Assembly (NCBI RefSeq): GCF_003391395.1
Contig: NZ_CP024190.1
Location: forward strand, 4,154,001-4,218,000
Direction of reading: 5' to 3'
Length of the DNA stretch: 64,000 nucleotides
Origin: Mycobacterium marinum
Lineage (GTDB): Bacteria > Actinomycetota > Actinomycetes > Mycobacteriales > Mycobacteriaceae
The notes below the pieces were generated by a model. The model had not been told where the DNA came from, ran no database searches, and was given only the letters and a program-made list of their open reading frames with translations. Made by a program: the position numbers and the translations under genes. Shown piece after piece: positions 17,377 to 26,365 of the stretch (positions within the stretch are counted from its first letter, which is position 1; each line of letters starts with the position of its first letter).

Positions 17377-18232
17377 TCAAAACGGCATCCCCGCCCTCGA
17401 GAACGCGCCAAGTCTGATTGTCACGGCCCACGAAGTTTGTTCCAAACTCGACGGCGGCATGCCGGCAGATGGCGTAGTCGAGTCGATGACGAACTTTGCG
17501 GTCAACAACAATTCGGGCCTGAGCCGAATCCCCCGCGACCGCCTCACCCGCACCTTCACCCGCTTCGTCGCTGCCGCCGTGCAGGCCTACTGCCCCACCA
17601 ACCAGGACAAGCTGGCGTCTTTCAGGACTAGCCCCACGCCTGGATCGAATGGCACCACGCACCGGGCGGCCGCTTACTCCCGCAACATAGTTCGTACCGG
17701 GTGCGACGTTGCGGACCGCCCGCGACGGGCGGAGATCGCCAGCACGGCGACTCCATGGCAGGCATCGACGCCCACCGTTGTGGTGCGACTGCCTGGGCCT
17801 GTCGTTGGTGGGGCTGTTGTTGCCGGCGAACAAGCGGGCAACCGGCCGGACTGCGGCGCGCCCTACGCTGATCCGGCCCCATTGGTCAAGGCCGTTCCCG
17901 CGGGCGAGACCGTCGCGCCGATGCCGCCGCAGCTCCCCGCACAACCACCGCCGCCGGCGCACATCCTCATCCCACCGCGCGCGCCCGTGCCAACGCCGCA
18001 ACCGCAGCTGCGGCCGCCCCGACCGCAGGCGCCAACGCCACCGCCGCAGGACGTGCCACCTCCACAACAGCTGGAGCCCCCCGTGGTTGCTCCTCAGCCG
18101 GGGGCCGCTGGAGGTAGCGGCGGCGACGCCGGAAGCGGCGGTAGTGGTGGCGGTGGCAGCGACGGAGGCGGCGCCGCGGAGCCGACGCCGGCGCGGCCCA
18201 TGCCACCAGGTGTCATCAGAATCGCTCCATGA
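17243..18232 (+). CDS. Secreted DUF732 protein with proline-rich C-terminus
   Basis: 329 residues from ATG 17243. A signal peptide (AVATATVILFGAAILRG, then NSAAADPNQ) precedes a DUF732 domain: DDQFLAALDQNGIPA, VTAHEVCSKLDGG and the second Cys in AAAVQAYCPTNQD. The domain forms a small disulphide-bonded helical fold in many exported mycobacterial proteins of unknown role. After it comes a low-complexity part: Pro/Gln-rich (about residues 230-300), then a Gly/Ser tract. This long tail is unusual for DUF732 proteins, which are mostly about 100 residues, and part of it may come from a frame change. Confidence 0.7.
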   Translation: MITGTATRAGAVATATVILFGAAILRGNSAAADPNQDDQFLAALDQNGIPALENAPSLIVTAHEVCSKLDGGMPADGVVESMTNFAVNNNSGLSRIPRDRLTRTFTRFVAAAVQAYCPTNQDKLASFRTSPTPGSNGTTHRAAAYSRNIVRTGCDVADRPRRAEIASTATPWQASTPTVVVRLPGPVVGGAVVAGEQAGNRPDCGAPYADPAPLVKAVPAGETVAPMPPQLPAQPPPPAHILIPPRAPVPTPQPQLRPPRPQAPTPPPQDVPPPQQLEPPVVAPQPGAAGGSGGDAGSGGSGGGGSDGGGAAEPTPARPMPPGVIRIAP

Positions 18233-18327
18233 GAACGGAACCGAGCGCCGCCGCGTGCTCGGGTGTGGGTGTGGTCGGGGCATTCTGATCGCGGGCCTAC
18301 CCGCGGAAGCGCGCCCAGCCGGATCGG

Positions 18328-18615
18328 CTACGGCACCAGCCGCGTGAGCGTGAACAGACCCGATACCGCGGTGCCGACGTTGAACAGGCCCGAGTTGAAA
18401 CCGCTGACCAGTCCACTGGGGTTTTGGCCGATTGGGCCGGTGACGCCGGTATTGAAGAAGCCCGAGCCAAGTCCGTTCAGATCGGAACCGCCGGTGGCCG
18501 TGTTCCCGATTCCCGACATGAAGTGGTTCTCGGTACCGCCGCCCACCGTATTGAGAAAGCCCGATACATCGTCGCCCGCGTTGCCAAAGCCCGAATTTCC
18601 CATGCCGGTGTTTGC
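18328..18615 (-). pseudogene. Remnant of a PPE-MPTR protein C-terminus
   Basis: The minus-strand frame reads GMGNSGFGNAGDDVSGFLNT, then SGIGNTATGG, LNGLGSGFFNTG and GLFNVGTAVSGLF up to the stop at 18328. These are the NxGxGNxG pentapeptide-type repeats of MPTR-class PPE proteins. No PPE N-terminal domain is present upstream: the reading breaks off near 18615 and the adjacent DNA carries nothing related. It is therefore the tail of a deleted PPE gene, left beside the PE_PGRS gene. Confidence 0.75.
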
Positions 18616-18841
18616 GCAATTGGGTTTTCGCAGCAAAGTCGGGTGCGGCCAACCGCGACCCGCGGGCGCTCGGTGGCTGGAATCGCCATCTCCCGAACCC
18701 GCCGGTAACAACGAGTTCCCGAGACCACCAAAGATCGGGCGCGGGCAACACAGTATTGCCAGTAACGCCGAAAAGGCGTGGCGGTCACGCTAGATTCTGG
18801 TGCTGCGGACAATTCAATGGTGAAGGGCCGGGTGGCATTAG

Positions 18842-21616
18842 ATGTCGTATGTGATTGTGGCGCCGGAGATGCTGGAGGCGGCAGCGTCGGATTTGGCGAA
18901 TATCGGTTCGGCCATCGGCGTGGCCAATGCGGCGGCGGCCCTTCCGACAACGTCGGTGCTGGCCGCGGCCGCCGATGAGGTGTCGGCGGCCATCGCGGCG
19001 GTGTTCGGAGAACACGGTCAGGCCTATCAGGCCTTCAGCGCACAAGCGACGGCATTCCATGCCGACTTTGTTGAAGCCCTCACCACAGGGGTCGGCTCGT
19101 ATGCCGCCGCCGAAGCCACCAATGCCGGGCAGGCGCTGCTGGGTGCGGTGAACGCGCCCGCCCAGGCGCTGCTAGGGCGCCCGCTGATCGGCAACGGCAT
19201 CGATGGGACAGCGGCGAACCCGAACGGCGGGGACGGCGGGCTGCTCTACGGCAACGGCGGCAACGGATACAGCCAAACCGATGGCGGGCTAGCGGGCGGA
19301 AAAGGCGGAAACGCCGGGCTGATTGGCAATGGCGGCGCCGGCGGGAACGGCGGCAATTACCTTGTCGGCGGCGGAGGGGCCGGCGGGGCCGGCGGCAACG
19401 GAGGGGTGCTGTACGGCAACGGCGGCACCGGCGGGGCCGGCGGCAGTGGGACAACGAGTTACGGCGCCGCCGGGGTTGGCGGCAACGCGCTGCTGTTCGG
19501 CAACGGTGGTACCGGCGGAAGCGGACTTGGTGGCGGCGGCAACGGCGGGAATGCCGTGTTCGGCAACGGCGGTGCGGGCGGCGCCGGGGTGGCCGGCATC
19601 GGTGGTAACGGCGGAAACACCTTCATCGGCACCGGCGGTGCTGGCGGGGCCGGCGGCGGGACCATTCTCGGCGGCGGATCCCACGCCGGTGGGGACGGCG
19701 GCAGCGTCGGGCTCTGGGGCTCCGGCGGGGTCGGCGGCGCCGGCACGACCCCGGATGCGGATAGCGGCTACGCCGGAGGTGATGGCGGCAACGGCGGCAA
19801 CAGCGGGCTGCTCTACGGCGACGGCGGTGCGGGTGGGGCCGGCGGCCTCGGGTCGGACTACAGCTCGCTGTTCTACAACGCGGGTAACGGCGGCAATGGT
19901 GGCGTGGGCGGTAACGCCAGCCTCTTCGGTAACGGCGGTGCCGGCGGTGCCGGTGGCGCCGGCGGAACCGGCAGCAGCCTGTCCTACGGAGGCCATGGCG
20001 GCAACGGCGGTAACGGCGGCACCGACGGCCTGCTCTTCGGCAAGGGCGGCGCCGGCGGGGACGGTGGCGCCGGCGGAGGAACGACCAGCAGCGGAACCGG
20101 GGGTTCCGGCGGCACTGGCGGCACCGGAGGCAGCAGCTTCATCGGAAGCGGTGGCACCGGCGGAGCCGGCGGAGCCGGCGGGACAGCTACCGGCTCCGGC
20201 GCCAGTGGTGCCGGCGGTGCTGGTGGTAGCGGCGGCTACAACGGCTTCATCGGTGCCGGTGGGACGGGTGGCGCCGGCGGCGACGGCGGGGGCGGCAACC
20301 AGGGGGCTGCCGGTGGGGACGGTGGGAGCGGCGGTACCGCCGCCGGCCTGTTCGGTGCCGGCGGCACCGGCGGTACCGGTGGCACCGGTGGCACCACCAC
20401 CGCCAATGGCGGAACGGGTGGAGCCGCCGGGGTCGGTGGAAGCGGCGGCGACGCCAGTAGCCTCATCGCTCTTGCTGGCACCGGCGGCGTCGGCGGCGTC
20501 GGCGGCGCGGCCACCGGCGGCGGCGCGACGATCGGCGCGGACGGCGGTACCGGCGGCAACGGTGGCAACGCCACCGGCCTGCTCAACTTTGGCGGTAGCG
20601 GTGGGGCCGGCGGCGCCGGTGGGGCCGGCGCGACCACCGGCGTCCAGGGAGCCGGCGGCATGGGCGGCACACCCGGTGGCCAGCCGGGCGCAGCCGCCGT
20701 GTCTGCCCTGCTTCCCGGCGGCCTAGCGAGCAGCACTGCCGCTGTCGGCGGCGCCTACCAAGACCTGTTCACCAATACGATCACCAACCTGCAAAGCCTC
20801 GGCGCTACCTGGGCCGCCAACCCGGCGCCGTTCCTGGGCCAGATAGTCAGCAACCAATTCGGCTATGGCCAGCTGATCTTCGCGGCGCTCGGCAATGCCA
20901 CCAGGGACTTCACCCTCGGGCTGGCCGGCTTGCCGCCGACCTTCCAAACGGCCTTCCAAGCCGTGTTGGCAGGTGATTTCAGCGGCGCGGCCAGCGACAT
21001 GGCGGAGGGCCTGTCCAAGCTCGTCGCCACCGGTGTCGACACCAGCGATCTGTCCAACATCAAGCTGCTCGGCCCAGTTGGAGACCTGCTGCCAATCCTG
21101 CGTATTCCAGGCGACACCGCATTCAACGTCGCCAACGTGATCAGGACACCCACGGACACAACCGTTTCGGTGGAGTTCACGAGTTATGCTCCGCCCGCGA
21201 TTACCGGCACCTTCGGGCTGCCAGTGGCGCTGACCCTCGATGCGGCGGGTTCGGCGGTGACCACCGCGAACGCGGTTGGCACCAGCGTGACAGCGCTGAC
21301 CAACGCCGTGCAGGCCGGTGACTGGCCGGCGGCGATCGGCGCACTCGTCGATGCTCCCGCCGTCGTTGCCAACGGCTTTCTCAACGGGCAAGACACGATG
21401 ACCGTGCCGTTGTCGGTACCGATCGTGGATTCGGCGGTCATCAATTTCCCTGTCAACGGGATTCTGGTTCCCCCCCACGACTACACCGCGACGGTGGTGA
21501 TTGCCGGGTTCTCCTATGACGTGCCAATCATGGGCACGCCCATCGGTGGCATCGTGCCGGGACTGCTGACCTATGCGCCCCAACAGTTCGCGAACGCGAT
21601 CGGCTCTTCCGGGTAG
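18842..21616 (+). CDS. PE_PGRS family protein with C-terminal domain
   Basis: 924 residues from ATG 18842. The PE domain (about residues 1-95, SYVIVAPEMLEAAASDLANI) directs ESX-5 type secretion. The GRPLIGNG linker is followed by a PGRS region of GGxGGx repeats (about residues 120-620), which binds calcium in some family members. The last 300 residues are not repeats: an alpha/beta-looking domain with NAVQAGDWPAAIGALVDAPA and VANGFLNGQD, a module I recall at the ends of other PE and PPE proteins. Function is unknown; the protein is expected at the cell surface or secreted. Confidence 0.92.
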   Translation: MSYVIVAPEMLEAAASDLANIGSAIGVANAAAALPTTSVLAAAADEVSAAIAAVFGEHGQAYQAFSAQATAFHADFVEALTTGVGSYAAAEATNAGQALLGAVNAPAQALLGRPLIGNGIDGTAANPNGGDGGLLYGNGGNGYSQTDGGLAGGKGGNAGLIGNGGAGGNGGNYLVGGGGAGGAGGNGGVLYGNGGTGGAGGSGTTSYGAAGVGGNALLFGNGGTGGSGLGGGGNGGNAVFGNGGAGGAGVAGIGGNGGNTFIGTGGAGGAGGGTILGGGSHAGGDGGSVGLWGSGGVGGAGTTPDADSGYAGGDGGNGGNSGLLYGDGGAGGAGGLGSDYSSLFYNAGNGGNGGVGGNASLFGNGGAGGAGGAGGTGSSLSYGGHGGNGGNGGTDGLLFGKGGAGGDGGAGGGTTSSGTGGSGGTGGTGGSSFIGSGGTGGAGGAGGTATGSGASGAGGAGGSGGYNGFIGAGGTGGAGGDGGGGNQGAAGGDGGSGGTAAGLFGAGGTGGTGGTGGTTTANGGTGGAAGVGGSGGDASSLIALAGTGGVGGVGGAATGGGATIGADGGTGGNGGNATGLLNFGGSGGAGGAGGAGATTGVQGAGGMGGTPGGQPGAAAVSALLPGGLASSTAAVGGAYQDLFTNTITNLQSLGATWAANPAPFLGQIVSNQFGYGQLIFAALGNATRDFTLGLAGLPPTFQTAFQAVLAGDFSGAASDMAEGLSKLVATGVDTSDLSNIKLLGPVGDLLPILRIPGDTAFNVANVIRTPTDTTVSVEFTSYAPPAITGTFGLPVALTLDAAGSAVTTANAVGTSVTALTNAVQAGDWPAAIGALVDAPAVVANGFLNGQDTMTVPLSVPIVDSAVINFPVNGILVPPHDYTATVVIAGFSYDVPIMGTPIGGIVPGLLTYAPQQFANAIGSSG

Positions 21617-21759
21617 GCGTTTGGAGGGCACGCTGGCGGGAGGCGACGGTGCCTCGGCCTTGACGCGGCGTGCACATCACGACCGTCGGGTGCGCCTGCG
21701 CGATCCTGCGGCGATCGTGGCCGCATACGCGAAATGCCTTTGCGTCCTACACTCCTGAC

Positions 21760-22053
21760 ATGGACATCCTGCGGGCTGCGACCGAGGACATTCGGTCAAT
21801 CGCCCGCCTATGGCATATCCAGTCCGCCGGGCTCGGCGTCGACCCGCCACGATCGGCCGGGTTGCCATGTCAGTCCCCTGCAGCGGCGGTGAACGCGGCG
21901 CATGCTGCCATCACGATCGCCGCTGCGTCACTGAAGGGGCGGGTACAGGCAAGTGCAACCAAAGTGGCACAGGCCAACACCGCCTATCTCGCGAATGAGG
22001 CCAAGTCAGCGGCGCAAATCGCCGCAGTGGCGGACCGGGCAAGAGGCTGCTGA
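21760..22053 (+). CDS. EspC-like (DUF2580/PF10824) ESX-associated small protein
   Basis: 97 residues from ATG 21760. The pattern fits the EspC-like family: MDILRAATEDIRSIARLWHI as a first helix, a short Pro/Gly break, then an Ala-rich helix (PAAAVNAAHAAITIAAASLK) and a third helix with NTAYLANE. Such proteins are usually encoded just ahead of a larger WXG-type substrate and act as its secretion partner. Here the next gene starts three bases after the stop, and the set of three genes is tightly coupled. Confidence 0.65.
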   Translation: MDILRAATEDIRSIARLWHIQSAGLGVDPPRSAGLPCQSPAAAVNAAHAAITIAAASLKGRVQASATKVAQANTAYLANEAKSAAQIAAVADRARGC

Positions 22054-22056
22054 CGA

Positions 22057-22938
22057 ATGGCGGCCGCAATCGGATCACTACCTACCTTGTCGAACCTGAT
22101 GGCCTGGCCGACAGAGCATCTGACCGAAGCTGCCGATTACTGGACGGCGGCCGGCCATCGTTGGTATGAGGTGTCCAACCAGATCTGGCGAGACAGTCTG
22201 TCAGTCGAGTGGAAGGGCATCGGAGCTGACGCGCTGCACACCCGAACCCACGCCGATCACACCAAAGTCGGCGGCTTGGTCGACCAGTTGCACGAGGCGG
22301 CCCGCATCGCTCGCGTCGGTGCCTCCGATTCGTACGCGGCCCGGTCGCGGGTTCGGTACGCGGTTGAAGATGCCCGTGACGCCGGATTCGTTGTTGGCGA
22401 AGACTTATCGGTCACCGACTACTCAACGGACGGCTCCCTCGTCGAGCAAGCAACTCGTCGAGCCCAAGCCCAAGCACTCGCCGCTGACATCCGCCAGCGC
22501 GCAGGGCTACTGATCAGCCTTGATGGGCAACTCGCGGGCAAAGTGACTACCGCGATGGCTGGTATCGGCAACGTCTTCCCGGCGGATAACCCGACAACTA
22601 CGACCACGCCTCCGCCTCCCCCGCCGGCAAGATGCGACCCCGAAGACGTTGCAGAGCTCATGCAGCAGGTAGACGAGTGGAACCAAAGAGACGCGAAACT
22701 TACCGATGAAATCAATGCATACAACCGCGAAAAGCGGGACTTCAATCTGAACGATCCTGAGGAGCGCAGGAAGGCAGCGGACTACATCCGGCGCGGGCAG
22801 GAGTTGCAGGCGAAGAAAGACAAACTCTTGGATGACCAAAGAGACCTGATTCGGGAGGTGACGGAGTGCGGAGCGAAAATCGTAGACAGCCACATAGAGT
22901 GGCCAAACCGATCAACGAGTCCGACTCCGACCCGGTGA
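22057..22938 (+). CDS. WXG100-like N-terminal domain protein with coiled-coil tail
   Basis: 293 residues from ATG 22057. Residues about 10-120 form long helices (NLMAWPTEHLTEAADYWTAA, then WRDSLSVEWKGIGADAL) of the WXG/ESX substrate type. A Thr/Pro linker (about 185-197) leads to a charged helical tail (CDPEDVAELMQQVDEWNQRD, later KKDKLLDDQRDLIREV). Related mycobacterial proteins carry a toxin domain after such a linker; none is visible here. It follows the EspC-like gene and its TGA overlaps the GTG of the lipoprotein gene, so the three genes form one operon and probably one exported complex. Confidence 0.65.
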   Translation: MAAAIGSLPTLSNLMAWPTEHLTEAADYWTAAGHRWYEVSNQIWRDSLSVEWKGIGADALHTRTHADHTKVGGLVDQLHEAARIARVGASDSYAARSRVRYAVEDARDAGFVVGEDLSVTDYSTDGSLVEQATRRAQAQALAADIRQRAGLLISLDGQLAGKVTTAMAGIGNVFPADNPTTTTTPPPPPPARCDPEDVAELMQQVDEWNQRDAKLTDEINAYNREKRDFNLNDPEERRKAADYIRRGQELQAKKDKLLDDQRDLIREVTECGAKIVDSHIEWPNRSTSPTPTR

Positions 22939-23879
22939 CTGCCCCGATGCGGATGCCGCGAATCACTCGGCGGCCAGGAAGGGCATATACAGCGGTATCA
23001 GTGGCCCTAGCGGCGGCCGCAGTTTTCAGCTCTGCCATCGGGTGCGGCCCGGCAGCGATCGACAAGGCTTCGGGCACAACATCACCGAGCGCCAAAGCCA
23101 CCGACTCATTCGCCCCACCCCCGCCGGTGATCAACGCGCCGATTTTGACGTCCGCCCCCGTGGCTCGGCTGCAACCAGGATCTCCGATCATGGTTGGCGA
23201 GGGAACCGCGACCATGGTGTGCAAGGCCGGCTTTCTCATTGACTACCCCGACCCGAACCGTGCTGATCAGCGACTGCCCGGCTTCATCACCGCCGCGCAA
23301 TGTTCTCGAGGCGCTACACATGCACCGGTGTCGGTAATGCGGGCCCACGACGCCAGCCAACCACCGAGCCGAGTCCAGGTCGGCGAGATCACCTACGCCG
23401 CTTCCGGCACGGAGCAACCAGCAGTCACCAACGAGCCCTGGACAATCCCGACGTCTCCCCTGGCAGTGTTCGGCTCTGGTCGACAAGATTGGGCACTTCC
23501 CGTGGGCGCCGAGATCAATAACCAAACAGCTACGGGCGCAACGGTTCAGGAGTTGGTACCAGCCAGGCTAAGCAGGGCGTCCGCAACGTGGAGCAATGTC
23601 GACGGAGACTTCGTGACCGGCCGCGTGCTCGACCCAGTCGAAACGCCAGAATTGAAGAACCTTCCGACTGGTATCGCCCGGGTGGTCCTGGCCGCAGATG
23701 ATGCAAACAAGCCCATCGAACAGTGGGTACTCGGCTCTCCGGTCACCGTTGAACTTGACAACGCGATCTACAACCTAGGCGTGATAGTCGGTGTAGACGA
23801 GACCAGACACTGGGTCGCGGTTGACCTCATCAATCCGCTTCTCACTCAACTAGATGCGCGCCTGATCACCACTGCCTAG
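22935..23879 (+). CDS. Lipoprotein with trypsin-like fold signature lacking the catalytic His
   Basis: 314 residues. GTG 22935 overlaps the TGA of the previous gene (GTGA), so it is preferred over the longer frame from 22866. A signal with a lipobox-like end (VALAAAAVFSSAIGC) is followed by a Pro/Ser linker. The body contains GFLIDYPDPN and PGFITAAQC, which resembles the TAAHC motif of S1 proteases with Gln in place of His. No GDSGG motif is visible, so it would be inactive as a protease. It is most likely an extracytoplasmic partner of the upstream ESX-type pair; function unknown. Confidence 0.6.
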   Translation: MTAPMRMPRITRRPGRAYTAVSVALAAAAVFSSAIGCGPAAIDKASGTTSPSAKATDSFAPPPPVINAPILTSAPVARLQPGSPIMVGEGTATMVCKAGFLIDYPDPNRADQRLPGFITAAQCSRGATHAPVSVMRAHDASQPPSRVQVGEITYAASGTEQPAVTNEPWTIPTSPLAVFGSGRQDWALPVGAEINNQTATGATVQELVPARLSRASATWSNVDGDFVTGRVLDPVETPELKNLPTGIARVVLAADDANKPIEQWVLGSPVTVELDNAIYNLGVIVGVDETRHWVAVDLINPLLTQLDARLITTA

Positions 23880-23889
23880 CGTCCAACCT

Positions 23890-23921
23890 TCTCGCAGAAT
23901 GTTGTAGGCGTGACTCTTCAG
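23890..23921 (+). repeat. 32-bp direct repeat, copy 1
   Basis: This segment (beginning TCTCGCAGAATGTTGTAG) recurs at 26404-26435 with two mismatches in 32 bases. The pair brackets the Imm61-like remnant, the sensor lipoprotein and a hypothetical gene, and may mark the ends of an inserted or duplicated block. Confidence 0.7.
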
Positions 23922-24065
23922 AGTGTGTTGCGTTCTAAACGGTTTGCTTCGGAATGTTGCCCACTTCACTGAGCTGGACGATGCGCACCTGGGGGTTGCA
24001 GTCCGGTCGGGTCTGCGTAGCGGCGCGGCTCGACAACCGGAGGGCCCTAATTGCACCGACCGAGA

Positions 24066-24387
24066 TCACCAGCATCGACTTGATATCTGGTACTCGCATT
24101 TGAATCGTTCTGCGCGATCCCCCACTCGTTTGGCCGCTTGACGTGTGACAACGCTTTCGCAGTACCAATAGAGAATCGTCGAGGCTGCCCGACCTGTCGA
24201 AGCCGAGTTGTCCTCGCTCGTAGAAAGTGAAGGGATATGAGCCATCGTCGGCAATGTAGATACTCAGACCATCATTCGTCCGAGGCCCTAGCTGTATCGG
24301 GCTGACATCTAGCTGCGCCGATAGTCGATTAATGTCGAATTGCAGTTGGTTACGGTTATCACCCAAAAGGCGGACTGCATTCGTCAA
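24066..24387 (-). pseudogene. Imm61-like immunity gene, frameshifted
   Basis: One minus-strand frame reads GLSIYIADDGSYPFTFYERG, then LGFDRSGSLDD; at about 24170 the sense moves to another frame that reads ILYWYCESVVTRQAAKRVGD and on to a stop at 24066. Joined, the two halves have the pattern I recall for Imm61, the immunity family found next to polymorphic toxins and TNT in mycobacteria (ADDGRY...ERG...LDDLLYW). It is convergent with the ESX-type operon. The start is uncertain (TTG 24387 possible). Confidence 0.5.
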
Positions 24388-24661
24388 CTATGTCCCTGTC
24401 TACCAATTTCCCTGGGTTCGCCTTGACGCCGTCCGGGCCAAGAATCATGTATTAGAGCGCGCCAGGCGGTGGGCCTGACGTCGAGAACGAGTGGGTGCAA
24501 TCCGCTCACCGCGGGTGCCCACCCCAAGACAGTCGAGTTCTTCAACACCGCTACGCATTGAGAAGATCCCCAGGTCCTATTCGCTGGAATTTCGCTAAAC
24601 CAGAAGCCGAATTGCTCGCTGTCGCCGTTGGCGAGCTGCCGCCCAGAACGGGCCTGAGCAA
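24388..24661. other. Short region without a gene
   Basis: About 270 bases between the immunity-gene remnant and the end of the sensor lipoprotein gene. Nothing recognisable is seen on either strand. Confidence 0.4.
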
Positions 24662-25345
24662 CTATTTCATGCGATCGGTGATCGCATCAACTACAGCATT
24701 CGCTGTCTGCTCAGACTGCGGAAGACCCAACACCGCCACATCAATCAGTACCGAAGATTGCAGGCGATACATCACATTCCATCGATCCGACTTAAGGGCC
24801 ACGGTCGAGGGATTCGGCTGAGCGATTGTGAAATCGTAGTGTTTAGCCTGCATATCGGAACATGCTGTCAGCGCCGGAACAAGTCGATCGAACGCGTCGC
24901 GCGCCGCACCATCATCCGGATAGATGCCGATCCCCTGTGTGACAACGGCAGCCATATGAGGTTGCCCCGGCCCGCTGTTGATTGTTCCGTTGTATGTCAC
25001 CGACCGAAACTGTGCCCAGCCGCTGCCGAACGCAACGTTCTGGTCGAAGACCGCACGGCATGGCCCCGGAGCGTCCGAGTCTGTGTGGCGCGGTGAGCGC
25101 ACGTCTGATCCCTGCTCTGACGTGAGGCCATCGAAGCTAGCGATACGGCGCACGTCATCGATGCCGACGATCAAGGAGTCGGTAGTCACGCCCGGTGCGG
25201 CTTCGGCACTTGTGTTGACACATGCGGACATCGCGGCGACGCAACAGCCGATGACCGCCGAGTTGCCCACCGCAGCCACCACCGAGCGAATCGCGGACAG
25301 AGACCCACCCACCGATCGCCGTCGCCAAAGGAATTGCGAATTCAT
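24662..25345 (-). CDS. Sensor domain-containing lipoprotein (PknH-like extracellular domain)
   Basis: 227 residues from ATG 25345; the frame is open to 25525 but the signal peptide begins at MNSQFLWRRRS. A hydrophobic segment ends in the lipobox CCVAAMSAC. The mature part fits the PknH sensor-domain family: VGIDDVRRIASFDGL, GPCRAVFDQNVAFGSGW, PHMAAVVTQGIGIYPDDGAA and LVPALTACSDMQ, with paired Cys. The family occurs as the sensor of the PknH kinase and as free lipoproteins in mycobacteria, probably binding an extracytoplasmic ligand. A decayed copy lies at 28547-28790. Confidence 0.82.
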   Translation of the reverse strand: MNSQFLWRRRSVGGSLSAIRSVVAAVGNSAVIGCCVAAMSACVNTSAEAAPGVTTDSLIVGIDDVRRIASFDGLTSEQGSDVRSPRHTDSDAPGPCRAVFDQNVAFGSGWAQFRSVTYNGTINSGPGQPHMAAVVTQGIGIYPDDGAARDAFDRLVPALTACSDMQAKHYDFTIAQPNPSTVALKSDRWNVMYRLQSSVLIDVAVLGLPQSEQTANAVVDAITDRMK

Positions 25346-25594
25346 CGGATTGAAGATCGCAGAACTCCTATCCCAGGTCAAACTGCTCTTCACAGCCCGA
25401 AGCGACTCGCGGCTCGCGCGCCGGAACGCTGGCGAGTCCATTGAGTCGTATGGCACGACACGCGCGCAGTTCTCCGCTGGCGCGCAGAACGACGATTGCC
25501 CCGGATTGGCGGCATCGGTAGCCACCGTCTCACCGGTTGTACACTTGGCGGCACCCGGTATCCCCGGGGAGGGATAGGTCGCGGCTTCTGGTAG

Positions 25595-26365
25595 CTACTC
25601 CGGCGGTACCTCGTTGAGGGTGTCGCTGTCGGCGGTGACGCCCGCGGTGACATCGAGCCGCATGGCTTCCAGTTCCGAGTCCGCTACCAGATCTTCAATG
25701 CAGGCTTGCGAGGCGCCGAGGTAGGTGCTGTCAAAGTCGATTTCGGTGGCTAGGCACCAGGTGTGGTCGTCTGGCCAGCACAGGTTGGCGGAGAGGTGCC
25801 ACGAGTGGCCGCTGTCGGTGCTCAATGACTGGGTGAGTGCGGCGAGGGGGCCGTGAGCAAGATGGTAGTCGCGGTTGGGGAGCGCGAAGGTCGGTCTGTC
25901 ATGAAAGGCCTGGTGGAGTTCGCCGCGGCCGGCCCACACCGCAAACCAGCAGTGGTCAGCGCTCGTGGTGTGGTGCGACAGAACGCGGGCGAGCGAGGCA
26001 GCGGTGCCGGGAGGCAGCGTTCCTACCGTTGGTGCTTCGTCGAAGAGACCGGGTTGACTATCGGAGTACCCCGAGACGTATCGAGACCGGTAACCGATCA
26101 ATCGGGTGAACTGCATCTGCGGATGGACGACTTTTCGGTTAGCCCGGGCGATCTCAGCCCAGCTCACCGCGTCACCGTGGTTGTCGGCGGGGTGGAACAC
26201 CCGAGCGTAGGCGGCGAAGGTGTCCGGGACTACCGACCCGACGTTCTCAGCAAAGCTGCGCACGCTTTCGGTCAACCACCGCGCCGGGCCGAGATCATCG
26301 ACAACCTCCAAACCACCCACCGCAACCACGTCATCTACCGTAAAGCGCCCGGTACAAGATCGCAC
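25595..26365 (-). CDS. Conserved mycobacterial hypothetical protein
   Basis: 256 residues from GTG 26365. No signal or membrane segment. It starts with TVDDVVAVGGLEVVDDLGPA and has a Trp-rich middle (DHCWFAVWAGRGEL, later HSWHLSANLCWPDDHTWCLA), ending with CIEDLVADSELEAM. I recognise the family as a widespread uncharacterised actinobacterial protein but know no function. It lies just inside the second copy of the 32-bp repeat. Confidence 0.75.
   Translation of the reverse strand: MRSCTGRFTVDDVVAVGGLEVVDDLGPARWLTESVRSFAENVGSVVPDTFAAYARVFHPADNHGDAVSWAEIARANRKVVHPQMQFTRLIGYRSRYVSGYSDSQPGLFDEAPTVGTLPPGTAASLARVLSHHTTSADHCWFAVWAGRGELHQAFHDRPTFALPNRDYHLAHGPLAALTQSLSTDSGHSWHLSANLCWPDDHTWCLATEIDFDSTYLGASQACIEDLVADSELEAMRLDVTAGVTADSDTLNEVPPE

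Noticed and set aside
19323..20726. 467-codon plus-strand frame within the PE_PGRS gene
   Set aside because: It is an Ala/Pro-rich shadow of the PGRS repeats in another frame.
18842..21600. Tandem GGC-rich repeats as a CRISPR or satellite array
   Set aside because: The repeats follow codon periodicity of a PGRS protein with a proper PE domain; no spacers of constant length.
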